Assembly (NCBI RefSeq): GCF_002934005.1
Contig: NZ_PGEM01000076.1
Span: 1-60,335 of the forward strand
From: Cuspidothrix issatschenkoi CHARLIE-1
GTDB lineage: Bacteria; Cyanobacteriota; Cyanobacteriia; Cyanobacteriales; Nostocaceae
Length of the DNA stretch: 60,335 nucleotides
Direction: 5' to 3'
Positions 35,886 to 46,236 of the stretch are shown here, piece after piece. The notes beneath the pieces were generated by a model that saw only the letters and a list, made by a program, of their open reading frames with translations, was not told the DNA's origin and did not search any database. Within the stretch, counting starts at the first letter, position 1, and every line of letters begins with the position of its first letter. The position numbers were made by a program, and so were the translations under genes.

Positions 35886-37271
35886 TCATACAATCTGTAA
35901 CACAACTAATGTCATATCATCGGTATTTTGCCGATCAAAACCAATAAATTGTTCAACTTGATCAAATAGATATTCCACAATTTCTTGAGGAGTATTGCAA
36001 TATTTACAAGCTGTGCGGAAAGAAGTAACAAAATTATCTTCATCAAAGCGATCGCCCCCCGCCGCCACCGCATCCGTCAAACCATCAGTATAATAAATGA
36101 CCTTATCCCCAGATTCTAATTTAACTTGAGCATCTTCATATTCACTATTAGCATCTAAACCAATTAACATTCCCAATGTATCTAAACGAGTGACGCTTTT
36201 TGTCGCTGCGTGCCACCACAAAGGCGGATTATGGGCTGCATTACTATAGGATAAAATCTGTGTTTTCGGATCATATTCAGAATAAAACATCGTTACAAAG
36301 CGATGGGAATTTTCTAAATCCGCATACATAACCCGATTCAAATTTTGTAAAATTCCTGCCGGGGAGTTACCATGCAAAACTTCACCTCGCAACATTCCCC
36401 GCAACATCGTCATAATTAAACCTGCGGGAACACCTTTACCCATCACATCCCCAATTACCAAACCCCACCTACCATTTTCTTTCCCTTCCTGTGATTTGGC
36501 TTTTAACTGGTTTTGATGGGTGGGAATAAAATCATAGTAATCACCACCCACACGATTAGCTGGTTTACAACGCGCTGCTAAAGCCAAACCGGGAATATTA
36601 GGACATTGACGGGGTAAAAGTCGGCGTTGAATTTCCGCACCAATTTCTAACTCTTGATCTAACCGTTCTTTTTTCCTCAATTCCACAGCTAATTCATCAT
36701 TGTCAATAGCTACTGCTGTTTGATCTGCCACTAACCGGACTAATTTTTGTCTAGTTTCTGTCCAACTATATTCAGGATCACGACTTAAAACATACAGCCA
36801 ACCCCGTTCTGTATGTTTAACTAAAATTGCTGTACCAAAAACCTGCACATCTGCACCTAAATAACGGTGCATTTGTTCATCTAAAATTCCTGTAGAGATA
36901 GCTGGAGATACAGAATTAGGTAAAAGTGTAATTTGACTACTAGCAGTTTCTAGAGCTTTTCTAATATTTTTTCTTTGCTGACTATCTTGCCAATGTAGTT
37001 GTTCTAATCTAACTTGTCCGTTAGGTTTATAAAGAAAAAGTGCGCTACCTTCTGCATCTGTTACTCTGGTAGCCATGAGAGGAATTAGTTCCAAAAATTG
37101 ATTTAAGTTATTAAAGCTTCTCAGGGCAAACCCTAAAGAACTCAGTAAGTCTTGAATTTTATTTTGTTCTCGATGCAGCCTGGCCACAAGTTCTTTCAGT
37201 GCCACCACAGGAGTGACATCTGTTGCGGCACTGCTATTACTATCAGTAGGATGGGAAGGATATTGGGACAC
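35886..37271 (-). CDS. GAF-SpoIIE (RsbU-type) serine phosphatase
   Basis: 461-aa PP2C-like phosphatase that probably acts on an anti-sigma-factor antagonist. An N-terminal helix (about 25-50) leads into a GAF domain (about 55-205), a linking coiled coil (LRKKERLDQELEIGAEIQRRLLP, split at about 210-232) and the SpoIIE catalytic domain. Its metal residues appear in VGGDYYDF (about 248), IGDVMGKGVPAGL (about 280), NAAHNPPLWW (about 345), YYTDGLTDA (about 395) and TDDMTLVVL at the C-terminus. It is downstream of ftsY on the same strand with a 700-base gap, a gene order I recall from other Nostocales. Confidence 0.9.
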   Translation of the reverse strand: MSQYPSHPTDSNSSAATDVTPVVALKELVARLHREQNKIQDLLSSLGFALRSFNNLNQFLELIPLMATRVTDAEGSALFLYKPNGQVRLEQLHWQDSQQRKNIRKALETASSQITLLPNSVSPAISTGILDEQMHRYLGADVQVFGTAILVKHTERGWLYVLSRDPEYSWTETRQKLVRLVADQTAVAIDNDELAVELRKKERLDQELEIGAEIQRRLLPRQCPNIPGLALAARCKPANRVGGDYYDFIPTHQNQLKAKSQEGKENGRWGLVIGDVMGKGVPAGLIMTMLRGMLRGEVLHGNSPAGILQNLNRVMYADLENSHRFVTMFYSEYDPKTQILSYSNAAHNPPLWWHAATKSVTRLDTLGMLIGLDANSEYEDAQVKLESGDKVIYYTDGLTDAVAAGGDRFDEDNFVTSFRTACKYCNTPQEIVEYLFDQVEQFIGFDRQNTDDMTLVVLQIV

Positions 37272-37971
37272 AGGTTAATATTGCAGTTGAGAATACCAAA
37301 TTTGTGATTCTTTATAAATACTCTTAATTGATAAATTGTTAAATCATATTGAACGAGATTTACGATTTTAGCAAGAGTAGAAAAACCGTTACAGGTGATT
37401 TTTAAGTATTAGCTGATGCTGAGGACATTTTTTAAGTTAATTCCCAATCATCATGAATTTGCTAAGTTTTTGTTAAAAATAGTTCCTTGACAATCAGTAT
37501 TTTTTATGATTAATTAGCAGCCTCTAATTTTTTCATAACTCCCTGAGTCCTTCATATATCTTGAGAAATAAAAGGTAAACATTCAAGGTGATAGTTAACA
37601 GGTGACATTAAGAAATCTAAATTTCAGCTTCTATGTCCTAATCATCTTGTCTACAGCTATCCAATTTGACTCTGTAGCTGCAAGAATAGATATTAGGTCA
37701 TCGTTTACCCAAAAACTCGATAGATTTTTAGTAAACTGATGGATCACTTCTCACTGGCTAGGATATCCTTCAAAACATGGTTGTGATTATGGTTTTCATA
37801 GAAAATGTCCAAAGATTGACTGCAAACATTTAACCTATATACCACAAATTCTCGAAATGTTTCCTTAGATAGATTTCTTTCATGAAAAAATTCTTGATTT
37901 TTTGACAAGTGAAGAAGCAGGTGACAGTCAACGGTTAACCGTCAACCGTCAAACCAATGATCAAGAATAAT
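37272..37971. other. Long intergenic region between ftsY and the phosphatase gene
   Basis: 700 bases. Apart from a 'gacggttgac/ggttaacc' heptamer-type repeat at 37924-37953 and the expected phosphatase promoter, I see no gene, tRNA or clear hairpin. Confidence 0.5.
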
Positions 37972-39435
37972 TTAACCGCTTAATAATGCCTCTACAAATT
38001 CATAACTAGAGAAGGGACGCAAATCTTCAATTCCTTCTCCCGCACCAATAAAACGGATGGGTAAGCCTAACTGCTGGACAACAGCCAGGGCTACGCCTCC
38101 TTTGGCTGTTCCGTCTAACTTGGTTAAGACAACGCCGCTAAGTTGAGCGGCTTGGGAAAATACTTCTGCTTGGCGCAGTCCATTTTGTCCCAAGGTAGCA
38201 TCTAGCACTAACAGAGATTCAACATGGGCGTTGGGGGCTTTTTTGGCGATGATGCGCCGAATTTTACTCAGTTCGTCCATTAGGTTTTTCTTATTTTGCA
38301 GTCGGCCAGCAGTATCTATTAACAGTAGTTCGGTTTGTCTGGCCTCGGCGGCTGTAATGGCATCAAAGACTACGGCGGCTGGATCTGTGTTTTTACCTGG
38401 ATTGGCGATAACTTCTACACCGCTCCTTTGTCCCCATACTTTCACCTGTTCCACTGCTGCCGCACGGAAGGTATCAGCAGCACCAATTAAACAGTTATAA
38501 CCGGATTTTTGGGCGAGGTGAGAAAGTTTACCGATGGTTGTAGTTTTTCCCGCGCCATTTACGCCAGTCATTAACCATATAGTGAGGGTGTCTTTTGTGG
38601 GGGCAAAACTAGATGGTGGTTTGTGGGCTAGGGGTGCATCTAGTATATCCCTCAGAATTTGTTTGAGATAGGCGATCGCTTGTTCTGGTGGGGTAACTTC
38701 TGCTAAAAGTTTTTTCTGTAGGGCATTAATAATATAGTCGGTTGCCTCTACACCTACATCTGCTTGTAATAGTAAGGCTTCAATTTCATTGACAGCATTT
38801 TGATTAAGAGGCCCTTGACCAACAATTGATTTTATTTGGTTGAGGATATTTCGCCGGGTTTTATCTAAACCTTGACGCAGTTTTTTCAACCAAGTTATTT
38901 CTTCAATGGAAATATCTTCGGCTTTTCTACCTTGGGCGGCTAAAACCTCCGCAGACCACACAAAACCATCATCAAATTCCAGTTCTATAACTTCTACTTC
39001 TGGCGTGGGTTCTGGTTCTGTAATAGCGATCGCTGTTTCCGGTGCAGGGGTTTCTATGGCACTAGCAATTAATTTCTCCTGCTTGGCTTCTCTTTCCGCC
39101 GCCGCCCGTTCTAGGAAGGATAGGGCAGGGGTTTCTATTTGTTCCGGTTCCGATTCCGTGGGAGTGACAATATCTTCAGTAATTTCTGTCACTGGTGCAG
39201 TCACTTCTTCTGTTGTTGTTGGTGTTTCTTCCTCCACCGCTACGGGTGTTTCTGTTTCCACCTGTTTTTCTTGAATATTCTTATAAGCAGCCTTGGCAAA
39301 TGCCAACAAGTCCGCCGTGTCCGGTGTTGTTGTTTCTGATGGGGTTGCTTCTGGTGCGGGTGTTTCTTCCTGAGTTGCAGGAGTAGGAACTTCGGCAGAT
39401 TCACTATTTGGACGACGAAACCAATTAAAAGTCAT
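37972..39435 (-). CDS. ftsY: Signal recognition particle receptor FtsY
   Basis: 487-aa SRP GTPase that docks ribosome-nascent chain complexes at the membrane. N-terminal 170 residues form the acidic, Thr/Pro/Glu-rich A region. The N domain follows (WLKKLRQGLDKTRRNI), then the G domain with G1 GVNGAGKTTTIGKL (about 294), DTFRAAAVEQ, DTAGRLQ (about 376) and TKLDGTAKGG (about 438), ending SSYEFVEALL. The A region is rich in simple sequence but open throughout. Transcribed after nusB with a 268-base repeat-bearing gap. Confidence 0.97.
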   Translation of the reverse strand: MTFNWFRRPNSESAEVPTPATQEETPAPEATPSETTTPDTADLLAFAKAAYKNIQEKQVETETPVAVEEETPTTTEEVTAPVTEITEDIVTPTESEPEQIETPALSFLERAAAEREAKQEKLIASAIETPAPETAIAITEPEPTPEVEVIELEFDDGFVWSAEVLAAQGRKAEDISIEEITWLKKLRQGLDKTRRNILNQIKSIVGQGPLNQNAVNEIEALLLQADVGVEATDYIINALQKKLLAEVTPPEQAIAYLKQILRDILDAPLAHKPPSSFAPTKDTLTIWLMTGVNGAGKTTTIGKLSHLAQKSGYNCLIGAADTFRAAAVEQVKVWGQRSGVEVIANPGKNTDPAAVVFDAITAAEARQTELLLIDTAGRLQNKKNLMDELSKIRRIIAKKAPNAHVESLLVLDATLGQNGLRQAEVFSQAAQLSGVVLTKLDGTAKGGVALAVVQQLGLPIRFIGAGEGIEDLRPFSSYEFVEALLSG

Positions 39436-39477
39436 TGCAGTTGATTCAGATAAAAATTTAATTAGAAGTCACTCAAT

Positions 39478-39620
39478 TTTGGATTTACGATTTTGGATTT
39501 TGGATCGACTACACCCTAAAGTGTAGAAGCTCGGAAATTTAGGATTTAGGATTACTTTTTTTTCCATCCTCAAGGACTCCGAACCTATATTAAATTTTTA
39601 ATCTAAAATCTAAAATCTAA
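39478..39620. repeat. GGATTTTGGATT-type low-complexity repeats
   Basis: Runs of 'ggatttacgattttggattttgg', 'aggatttaggatt' and 'atctaaaatctaaaatctaaaat' fill the nusB-ftsY gap. Similar runs occur at 7437-7450 and 50267-50322. Confidence 0.6.
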
Positions 39621-39703
39621 AATTCCGGTCAGCAGGGGCGGGGTTTCCCCACCCAAAGGAATAATTTTCCCATTAGCAGCTACCAATGACCCCATACTTT
39701 CAA

Positions 39704-40339
39704 TTACTTTTTGTTTTCACTAACACGACGCAAAACACCATTAATAAATCGGTGTCCATCTTCTCCACTGTAGCGTTTAGCTAACTCTACGGCTTCATTA
39801 ATAGCGATACTTGGGGGAACTTGCATGAATTTCATTTCGGCAACGGATATTTGCAAGATATCTCGATCAATTTGGGCTAAACGGGTAACTTGCCAATCTA
39901 CTAATGCCTGAGAAATAAATTCTTCAATTGCCTGGCGATTTTCGCTGACGGTAATAATAATAGCTTTAGCATAGTTACGTACTTCCTTATCTTGATTAGC
40001 TAATTGAATCAATTCAGGAAAGTCAACGGATGCACCTAGTTGATTAATAGCCGTTTGGGTGTAGGAAATAGCCTCTTTTAGCATAGTTCTAGCTGTATTC
40101 AAGTCAGAGGCTCTAGTTTCGCTAGTTAATACTCGTTCATTACTGCGTTGTAGTTCTCCTGCGGCATTGTTCAATGTATCCTGTACTTCTAAGGTGAGGC
40201 TACGAACCGCGCCTAAAACTAACTTAGAAACTAATTGTTCATCTGATAGGGTATCTAGTTTTTTAGGGTTGATGGGCAATTGGCTAAGGCTTAACAGTGC
40301 CAATTCACGGGCTATTTGTTGGGGTTTACGACGTTGCAT
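39704..40339 (-). CDS. nusB: Transcription antitermination factor NusB
   Basis: 211 aa, the longer cyanobacterial form with an N-terminal RARELAL-type segment ([13 protein letters not shown]) and an insertion before the core. Core motifs: [15 protein letters not shown] and [28 protein letters not shown], split around residue 170. It binds boxA RNA with NusE in rRNA antitermination. Between the DUF502 gene (67 bases upstream) and ftsY, the usual cyanobacterial neighbours. Confidence 0.95.
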   Translation of the reverse strand: MQRRKPQQIARELALLSLSQLPINPKKLDTLSDEQLVSKLVLGAVRSLTLEVQDTLNNAAGELQRSNERVLTSETRASDLNTARTMLKEAISYTQTAINQLGASVDFPELIQLANQDKEVRNYAKAIIITVSENRQAIEEFISQALVDWQVTRLAQIDRDILQISVAEMKFMQVPPSIAINEAVELAKRYSGEDGHRFINGVLRRVSENKK

Positions 40340-40406
40340 ACAGTTGGAAAAGATAAAAATATGTGAGTTATGGCACAGTTAAACAATAAGCTTATCTATT
40401 TTTTGA

Positions 40407-41192
40407 TCACTTTGCTAGGTTAGTATCCAGTTCCGGATCTATTATCTCCATTACCCGGTGTTTTATTTCTAAGTCTGATTCTGCTATTGCGGCATTTAGT
40501 TGGGGAGACTGAACATTGGGGGCGACTATCCCACCAGAGATAATAATTTTGAAAGCATCTTCTACAGACATTTCTAGGCTAATTACCTCTGCCTCTGGTA
40601 CTACTGCATACCAACCTGTGGTCGGGTTGGGAGTGGTGGGGATAAATAAACTAATGACAGGACGGGAGAGTTGATTTTGGATTTCGGTAGCAATTGCTCC
40701 TGTAGCAAAACCGATCGCCCAAATTCCCGGACGCGGATATTCTACTAAGACGACACGGCGAAATTTGCCATTAGAATCTTTGAGGAGAGTTACTAATAGT
40801 TGTTTGAGAGTTTTATATACCTGACCTGCGAGAGGGATAGCCTGTAGTAAGCGTTCGCCTACATCTAATAACCACCGTCCTGCAATATTTCTGGCCATTA
40901 AGCCAATAATCAGAATACTTAATAGTGGTACTGCTAATCCGACTAATAAATTAAGTATATTTACCAGAATTGGGTTTAAGCCATCAAAGGGATTGAGTTG
41001 TTTGGGTATTTGGGTGAGAAAATTAATCACCCAGGTGGCTATGGTAATTGTTAACCAGATGGTAGTTGCTAGGGGAATGATGACCAATAAACCAGCAATC
41101 AGGTCATTTTTTAAGTCCTGTTTCAACCTTTCCATTACCAAACCCTGATTCTCCTTGTTTAGCTGAGTAAAACTGTTGTGATTATTGTCCAT
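40407..41192 (-). CDS. DUF502 family membrane protein
   Basis: 261 aa. DUF502 signature: LKQDLKNDLIAGLLVIIPL, two transmembrane helices (about 33-58 and 78-98), GRWLLDVGERLLQAIPLAGQVYKTLKQL split around 115-140, then VVLVEYPRPGIWAIGFATG and FIPTTPNPTTGWYAVVPE. The first ATG adds 19 residues before MERLKQDL (41135), which may be the true start. Function unknown; it precedes nusB and may be co-transcribed with it. Confidence 0.88.
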   Translation of the reverse strand: MDNNHNSFTQLNKENQGLVMERLKQDLKNDLIAGLLVIIPLATTIWLTITIATWVINFLTQIPKQLNPFDGLNPILVNILNLLVGLAVPLLSILIIGLMARNIAGRWLLDVGERLLQAIPLAGQVYKTLKQLLVTLLKDSNGKFRRVVLVEYPRPGIWAIGFATGAIATEIQNQLSRPVISLFIPTTPNPTTGWYAVVPEAEVISLEMSVEDAFKIIISGGIVAPNVQSPQLNAAIAESDLEIKHRVMEIIDPELDTNLAK

Positions 41193-41691
41193 AAGAGCAA
41201 ATTAGTCACATTGGGAATATTAGAAACTGATGACAGCAAGTATCAGTATCTTGCAACAGATTATTTCTCATCCTGGAAAATGCCTTTTGTACCCGTTTAT
41301 AATAGTGTAAAAACAACCTGTTGGTACAAAAATTAGCCATTTTCTAGTTCAACATAAATATGGGCATCATTACACCGTGGCTACGGCTGGTAAATCTATG
41401 AGAGCTTTACTTATCTTTGTAATAATTGTAAATGATTGTTGCAAGTCTGAGAGATATTATCTATCCTACCGCGCCATATCACCAAATGCTCATAATTTGG
41501 CAATGACTATTTTTAGTTTGTATAATTCTATGTGAGGATGTGCCAAATAAATTCTGTAGAGACGTTCCGGCGGAAAGTCTCTACAACGAAAAATAAAGCA
41601 TATCTTCATCCATAAACGGTATTATACCACAAAGTTAATATAAATTGTGGTTACAGAATTTAACGGTGCAACAACTTAGTAAACTTGTTGT
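41193..41691. other. Intergenic region with one hairpin repeat
   Basis: About 500 bases without a gene. At 41555-41585 lies a hairpin TGTAGAGAC/GTCTCTACA, a widespread cyanobacterial extragenic repeat. The DUF502 promoter should lie near 41200-41300. Confidence 0.5.
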
Positions 41692-42309
41692 TCACTCTTG
41701 CATTTCTAAAATACCAACTAATATATGACCTATTTCTTCAATATCATCAGGGATTCTTAAAAGGGTCATATCTTGGGTAATTTGTTGTTGTTGACGATCT
41801 AATTTACCAAATCTCCAAATTTCTCCAGTAGTTACAGAACCATAAAACACAGATTTATTTTCTTCAATTTCCGATAAAGCAATTAACTCTACTGCAAGTT
41901 GAGTAAATCCTCTTGTTAAATCATCATTTTTAGCTTCAATTACTAATAAACTTTGATGAGAACGTAATAAGTAATCTAGATTTCCTTTTAACCAATTATT
42001 GACATTAATTGGATATTCTATTTTCATCTGACATTGACAATAAGTAATAACTTCTAAAAGCAGAGGTGAAACTAAAGTTTCTCGTCTAGCTGTTTCATTA
42101 TTTAAGCTGACCAATGGTAAGAACGATGTGATTTTATTTTTAAGTTCTGCAATGTTTTGTAATGGGTTAGCAGTCTTGGGTAGACTAATAGCTTGTTTGA
42201 TAAATGAATAACCTAACTCCGCTAGAATTTCTTCTATGTCGTAGGGTAATTCAAAATAGGAGCGAAAAGTGTAAGATTGTCCTTCTTGGAGAATTTTTTG
42301 TTTAGTCAT
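41692..42309 (-). CDS. Orphan PD-(D/E)xK nuclease-like protein
   Basis: 205 aa. The core LDYLLRSHQSLLVIEAKNDD (about 115-134) has the D and ExK residues in the spacing of a restriction-nuclease-like fold, and a helix with Q follows (RGFTQLAVELIAL). Such proteins are commonly annotated as type I R-like or restriction endonuclease-like and are frequent in cyanobacteria. No methyltransferase or partner is adjacent. Role unknown; activity plausible because the motif is intact. Confidence 0.65.
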   Translation of the reverse strand: MTKQKILQEGQSYTFRSYFELPYDIEEILAELGYSFIKQAISLPKTANPLQNIAELKNKITSFLPLVSLNNETARRETLVSPLLLEVITYCQCQMKIEYPINVNNWLKGNLDYLLRSHQSLLVIEAKNDDLTRGFTQLAVELIALSEIEENKSVFYGSVTTGEIWRFGKLDRQQQQITQDMTLLRIPDDIEEIGHILVGILEMQE

Positions 42310-42452
42310 ATTATCTCCTGATATCTAAGCGGAATTAAAAATTAAAAAAGCTCATTTCATAAGCTTTTGCTGGCATTTTTAATAGCGGTATGCAGTTAAA
42401 TGAGAACCCCAAAATCTTTTCAACTCTGTCACCTGTCACCTGCTATAGAAAA

Positions 42453-43526
42453 CTAATGTTTCATCACTTCTCTTACCAAGATTGCTAATTTATCCGCACT
42501 ATCAGGAACAGCGATCGCTTGAGAAGCCTCTGCCATTTTCGCCAATTTCCCTGGAGACTGCAACAAATTCAAAACCTGAGAGGTAAATATTTCTGGTGTT
42601 AAATCTGATTGTTTAAAGGATAAAGCTGCACCAGCTTTAGTAAACACTTCTGCATTATAGGATTGATGATCTTCCGCCGCAAAGGGATAGGGAATTAAAA
42701 TGGCTGGTGTACCACAAATTGCTAATTCTGTCAGGCTACCCGCACCGGAACGACTAATAGCTAAATTCGCCCTTCGTAACAAAGCCGACATATTATTATA
42801 AAAAGGTAAAGCAATATATTGAGGATGCTGAAGAGTTTTAATATCAGGATCATTATCACCTGTTAAATGCACTATATAAGCACCAGCCTTAAACCAAGTA
42901 TCTGCACATTGTCGTACTAACTTATTTACAGCTACAGCGCCCTGACTGCCACCAAAAACTAGAATTAGGGGAACATTATCGGGGATAGGTAAGTCTAAAC
43001 TATTATTCTCTCCTTGTTCCAAGAACTGAGAACGTACAGGAGTACCCACACATACAGTTTTACTCTTGGGTAAGGATTTACTAGCTACATCAAAACCTAT
43101 AGCAACGACATCACACCAAGGACCAAAAAAACGGGTAACTTTACCAGGTAAAGCATTAGATTCATGAAAAACTACAGGTAAACCCAAAGAACGCGCTGCA
43201 ATTACCGCAGGTCCGGCAATATACCCCCCTGTGGTGAAAACTCCTTGGAAATTTCCCTGCTTTAAAATCCGTCTTACTTCCAGAATCCCACCCAGCAAGT
43301 TAAACAAAATACGTAGAGAACCAAGACTTAAACCTTGCTGAAAACCTTCAACAGCAACAGTATTTAAGGGATATGTCTCTGGAACTAGCTGATTTTCTAA
43401 CCTATTTGGCACACCTAGCCATTCAATCTCAAATTCTGGCAGTTTTTCAGCTAATGCGATCGCTGGAAACAGGTGTCCACCTGTCCCACTAGCTGCTATA
43501 AGTAATTTACCTGGTGCATTTATCAT
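42453..43526 (-). CDS. murG: UDP-GlcNAc transferase MurG (lipid II synthesis)
   Basis: 357-aa GT28 glycosyltransferase that converts lipid I to lipid II on the inner face of the plasma membrane. G-loop 1 SGTGGHLFPAIALAE (about 13-27), G-loop 2 GGYIAGPAV (about 99), G-loop 3 VFGGSQGAVAVN (about 190), HLTGD and the UDP-GlcNAc-binding ISRSGAGSLTEL then PYPFAAEDHQSYNAE. Complete; single gene diverging from the next. Confidence 0.96.
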   Translation of the reverse strand: MINAPGKLLIAASGTGGHLFPAIALAEKLPEFEIEWLGVPNRLENQLVPETYPLNTVAVEGFQQGLSLGSLRILFNLLGGILEVRRILKQGNFQGVFTTGGYIAGPAVIAARSLGLPVVFHESNALPGKVTRFFGPWCDVVAIGFDVASKSLPKSKTVCVGTPVRSQFLEQGENNSLDLPIPDNVPLILVFGGSQGAVAVNKLVRQCADTWFKAGAYIVHLTGDNDPDIKTLQHPQYIALPFYNNMSALLRRANLAISRSGAGSLTELAICGTPAILIPYPFAAEDHQSYNAEVFTKAGAALSFKQSDLTPEIFTSQVLNLLQSPGKLAKMAEASQAIAVPDSADKLAILVREVMKH

Positions 43527-43611
43527 TCCCTGCTATACCATTTATCTCCCAGCTTCATTAAGATAAAACAAATTCCTTATTTTCTATCATCAAATCAGTA
43601 AAATCTTATTA

Positions 43612-44424
43612 ATGACTAAAACTATCCCTTTATTAATGAAACGTAACACAACATTACCGCTTGGTGTTTTCTTGCTCTCTAGTTTACTGGCAATTGGTTT
43701 TTCTGGTATGGGACAATTTGCCCAAGCAGGTGAACCACAGAATGCCCCCGCTACACTCACCAACCTTTTAACACAGATTAACAACGCTGCTAACCAAGGC
43801 AATGTCAACGGGGTAATGGAATTTTACAGCCCCACATTTACTCATGGTGATGGTTTAAACCGCAAAGTCATGGAACAAGCTTTAACAAGACTGTGGAAAA
43901 GATATCCTAAATTGCGTTATACAACCCGCCTAGAGTCTTGGAAATCTGAAGGTAATACAATCATTGCGGAAACAGTGACCAGTATTAACGGGTTAGCTGC
44001 ACCGAATAACAATAATTTAATTCTTCAATCTACTATTAAATCACGACAACGGATCACAGGATCAAAAATTGTTCATCAAGATATTTTATCAGAACGGACT
44101 CAACTCACCTCTGGTAGTAAACCACCCCAAGTAGAGATAAAACTACCACAACAGGTAAAAGTTGGTGAAAAATATAGCTTTGATGCCATTGTTCAAGAAC
44201 CATTAGGTGATGACTTTTTGCTGGGTGCAGCAATGGAAGAACCTATTCAAGTTAATAAACTCCTTAACCCAACAATAGCAAATTTAGAGTTTCTCAGTGC
44301 TGGAGGACTCTTTAAAATAGGACGCGCACCCTCTAATCCTGGTACTCAATGGGTTTCTGCTGTCATTCGCAGGGGTGAAGATATGACAATTATTACTCAA
44401 CGGTTACAAGTAGTGAAAAAATAG
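43612..44424 (+). CDS. Secreted protein with NTF2/SnoaL-like domain
   Basis: 270 aa, function unknown. The N-terminal signal peptide is clear (basic MKRNTTLPLG, then LLSSLLAIGFSGMGQ, cleavage near AQAGEP). Residues about 45-160 look like an NTF2-like fold (LLTQINNAANQGNVNGVMEFY, split, and ALTRLWKRYPKLRYTTRLES). The C-terminal half is beta-rich. A second start (43636) lies eight codons downstream and would give a more typical signal peptide. Followed by a heptamer repeat and an SDR gene on the same strand. Confidence 0.7.
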   Translation: MTKTIPLLMKRNTTLPLGVFLLSSLLAIGFSGMGQFAQAGEPQNAPATLTNLLTQINNAANQGNVNGVMEFYSPTFTHGDGLNRKVMEQALTRLWKRYPKLRYTTRLESWKSEGNTIIAETVTSINGLAAPNNNNLILQSTIKSRQRITGSKIVHQDILSERTQLTSGSKPPQVEIKLPQQVKVGEKYSFDAIVQEPLGDDFLLGAAMEEPIQVNKLLNPTIANLEFLSAGGLFKIGRAPSNPGTQWVSAVIRRGEDMTIITQRLQVVKK

Positions 44425-44425
44425 G

Positions 44426-44463
44426 GAATAGTTGACAGTTGACAGTTGACTGTTGACTGTTGG
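44426..44463. repeat. GTTGACA heptamer tandem repeat
   Basis: Four to five successive copies of 'gttgaca/gttgact' between the two plus-strand genes. Confidence 0.8.
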
Positions 44464-44501
44464 CAGAAAATAGGAATCAAAACATTACCAATTACCTATC
44501 C

Positions 44502-45263
44502 ATGCAAAACCAAATTGTTTTTATTACTGGTGCAAGTAGCGGTATTGGTGCTGCTTGTGCCAAAATTTTTGCTGATGCTGGTGCAAAACTAATTTTAGCG
44601 GCACGACGCTGGGAAAGGCTACAGGAAGTAGCTAATTCTTTAGATATTCCATCTGATAAAATTCATTTATTGCCACTTGATGTATGCGATCGCTTGGCAG
44701 TAGAATCTGCTATTAATAACTTACCTTCCCCTTGGTGTAATATTGATATTCTCATTAATAATGCTGGTTTAAGTCGCGGCTTAGATAAATTGTATCAAGG
44801 CGACTTTCAAGACTGGGAAGAAATGATTGATACTAATATCAAAGGTTTGCTTTACCTCACCCGTTATGTTGTACCGGGAATGGTGTCCAGAAATTCTGGT
44901 CATGTCATTAATATTGGTTCTATTGCTGGACATCAAACCTATCCTGGTGGTAACGTTTATTGTGGCACAAAGGCGGCTGTGAGAGCCATTTCCGAAGGCT
45001 TAAAACAAGATTTATTAGGAACTCCTGTGCGGGTGACTTCGGTTGATCCTGGGATGGTAGAAACAGAATTTAGTGAAGTGCGTTTTCATGGTGATACGGA
45101 ACGCGCTAAAAAGGTGTATGAAGGTGTTAAACCTCTAACTCCTGATGATGTGGCTGATGTGATATTTTTCTGTGCCACTAGAGCTAGTCATGTTAATATT
45201 AATGAGGTTGTATTAATGCCAGTTGACCAAGCCAGCGCGACTTTAGTTAATCGGCGGAAATAA
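44502..45263 (+). CDS. SDR family NAD(P)-dependent oxidoreductase (YdfG-like)
   Basis: 253 aa from the ATG at 44502; an upstream TTG start is rejected because MQNQIVFITGASSGIG is the natural N-terminus. Classical SDR: TGASSGIGAA cofactor loop, NNAG at about 87, catalytic Ser in NIGSIAGH (about 143) and Y-x3-K in YCGTKAA (about 157). VDPGMVETEF is characteristic of the YdfG/serine 3-dehydrogenase group, which reduces 3-hydroxy acids or malonic semialdehyde. Substrate here is inferred. Confidence 0.88.
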   Translation: MQNQIVFITGASSGIGAACAKIFADAGAKLILAARRWERLQEVANSLDIPSDKIHLLPLDVCDRLAVESAINNLPSPWCNIDILINNAGLSRGLDKLYQGDFQDWEEMIDTNIKGLLYLTRYVVPGMVSRNSGHVINIGSIAGHQTYPGGNVYCGTKAAVRAISEGLKQDLLGTPVRVTSVDPGMVETEFSEVRFHGDTERAKKVYEGVKPLTPDDVADVIFFCATRASHVNINEVVLMPVDQASATLVNRRK

Positions 45264-45307
45264 AGATCAACAACCTGGAATAATCAAACTTTTGTGGTGC
45301 GGGTATA

Positions 45308-45362
45308 CTATGGCTAACGCCAAGCTACGCGAAGGACAAGCTCAGTACAAGTCTTGCCCGCA
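45308..45362. repeat. Small dispersed repeat cluster
   Basis: 'tatggctaacgccaagctacgcgaagg' followed by 'acaagctcagtacaagtcttgccc'. Related phrases occur at 25467-25505 and 57510-57535. Confidence 0.5.
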
Positions 45363-45443
45363 AAATGCGTACATCATACCTTCACAAACTGCTGTAATAT
45401 TTCTACATAATCATAGATGAAAATGGGAATCTTAGCAAATATT

Positions 45444-46100
45444 CTACCGCCCATTATCCATCTTCATATCACACACATCAACCAACTCACAAACATCACA
45501 ACCAGGAGAACGGGCTTTACACACAGCACGACCATGATATATTAATCTAATTGACCAATTTTCCCATTCTGGTTGGGGTAATAATTGCATTAAATCTTTT
45601 TCAATTCCAATTGGTTCAGTATTTTTTGTTAACCCTAATCTTTGACTTAACCGCTTGACGTGAGTATCTACAGTTACACCTGCATTAATACCATAAGCAT
45701 GGGCTAAAACCACATTTCCAGTTTTTCGCGCTACTCCTGGAAGTTTTAACAGTTCTTCCATTTTGTTAGGAACAACTGAGTTAAAATCACTGACAATCAT
45801 CTGACAAGCAGCTTTGATATTTTTGGCTTTATTGCGATAAAAACCTGTAGAACGGACTAATTCTTCTAATTCTAAAATATCCGCATTTGCTAAACTTTCC
45901 GCATCAGGAAATCGCCCAAATAATTCTGGTGTGACTTTATTAACTCTTTCATCTGTGCATTGGGCAGAAAGAATGGTGGCTACTAATAATTGTACAGGAG
46001 TTGCATAATTTAAAGAGCAAGTTGCATCTGGATAAAGATTGTGCAAACGAGAAAGAATTTCTAAAGCGCGTTGTTTTTTAGTTAATGATTTACGAGTCAC
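45444..46100 (-). CDS. nth: Endonuclease III (DNA glycosylase/AP lyase)
   Basis: 218-aa base-excision repair enzyme for oxidised pyrimidines. Helix-hairpin-helix LPGVARKTGNVV with the catalytic lysine (about 120), catalytic aspartate in VTVDTHVKRL (about 140), and the 4Fe-4S cluster loop C-x6-C-x2-C-x5-C (CKARSPGCDVCELVDVC). Complete. Lies next to the IS1182-like element. Confidence 0.97.
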   Translation of the reverse strand: MTRKSLTKKQRALEILSRLHNLYPDATCSLNYATPVQLLVATILSAQCTDERVNKVTPELFGRFPDAESLANADILELEELVRSTGFYRNKAKNIKAACQMIVSDFNSVVPNKMEELLKLPGVARKTGNVVLAHAYGINAGVTVDTHVKRLSQRLGLTKNTEPIGIEKDLMQLLPQPEWENWSIRLIYHGRAVCKARSPGCDVCELVDVCDMKMDNGR

Positions 46101-46236
46101 TCTGATAATTTTTAATGTTGAAGATAATTAAGATGCGTTACACTATCGCTAACGTAACCTACAGTTTAACTTATTGTAACTACTTAGGGTTTGCTGAAAA
46201 AGTCGAAAAAAACCTTGAGGAGAATTGAGTGGGTAG

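Noticed and set aside
37272-37971. Possible non-coding RNA in the long gap
   Set aside because: No strong hairpin, terminator or repeated block could be found by eye.
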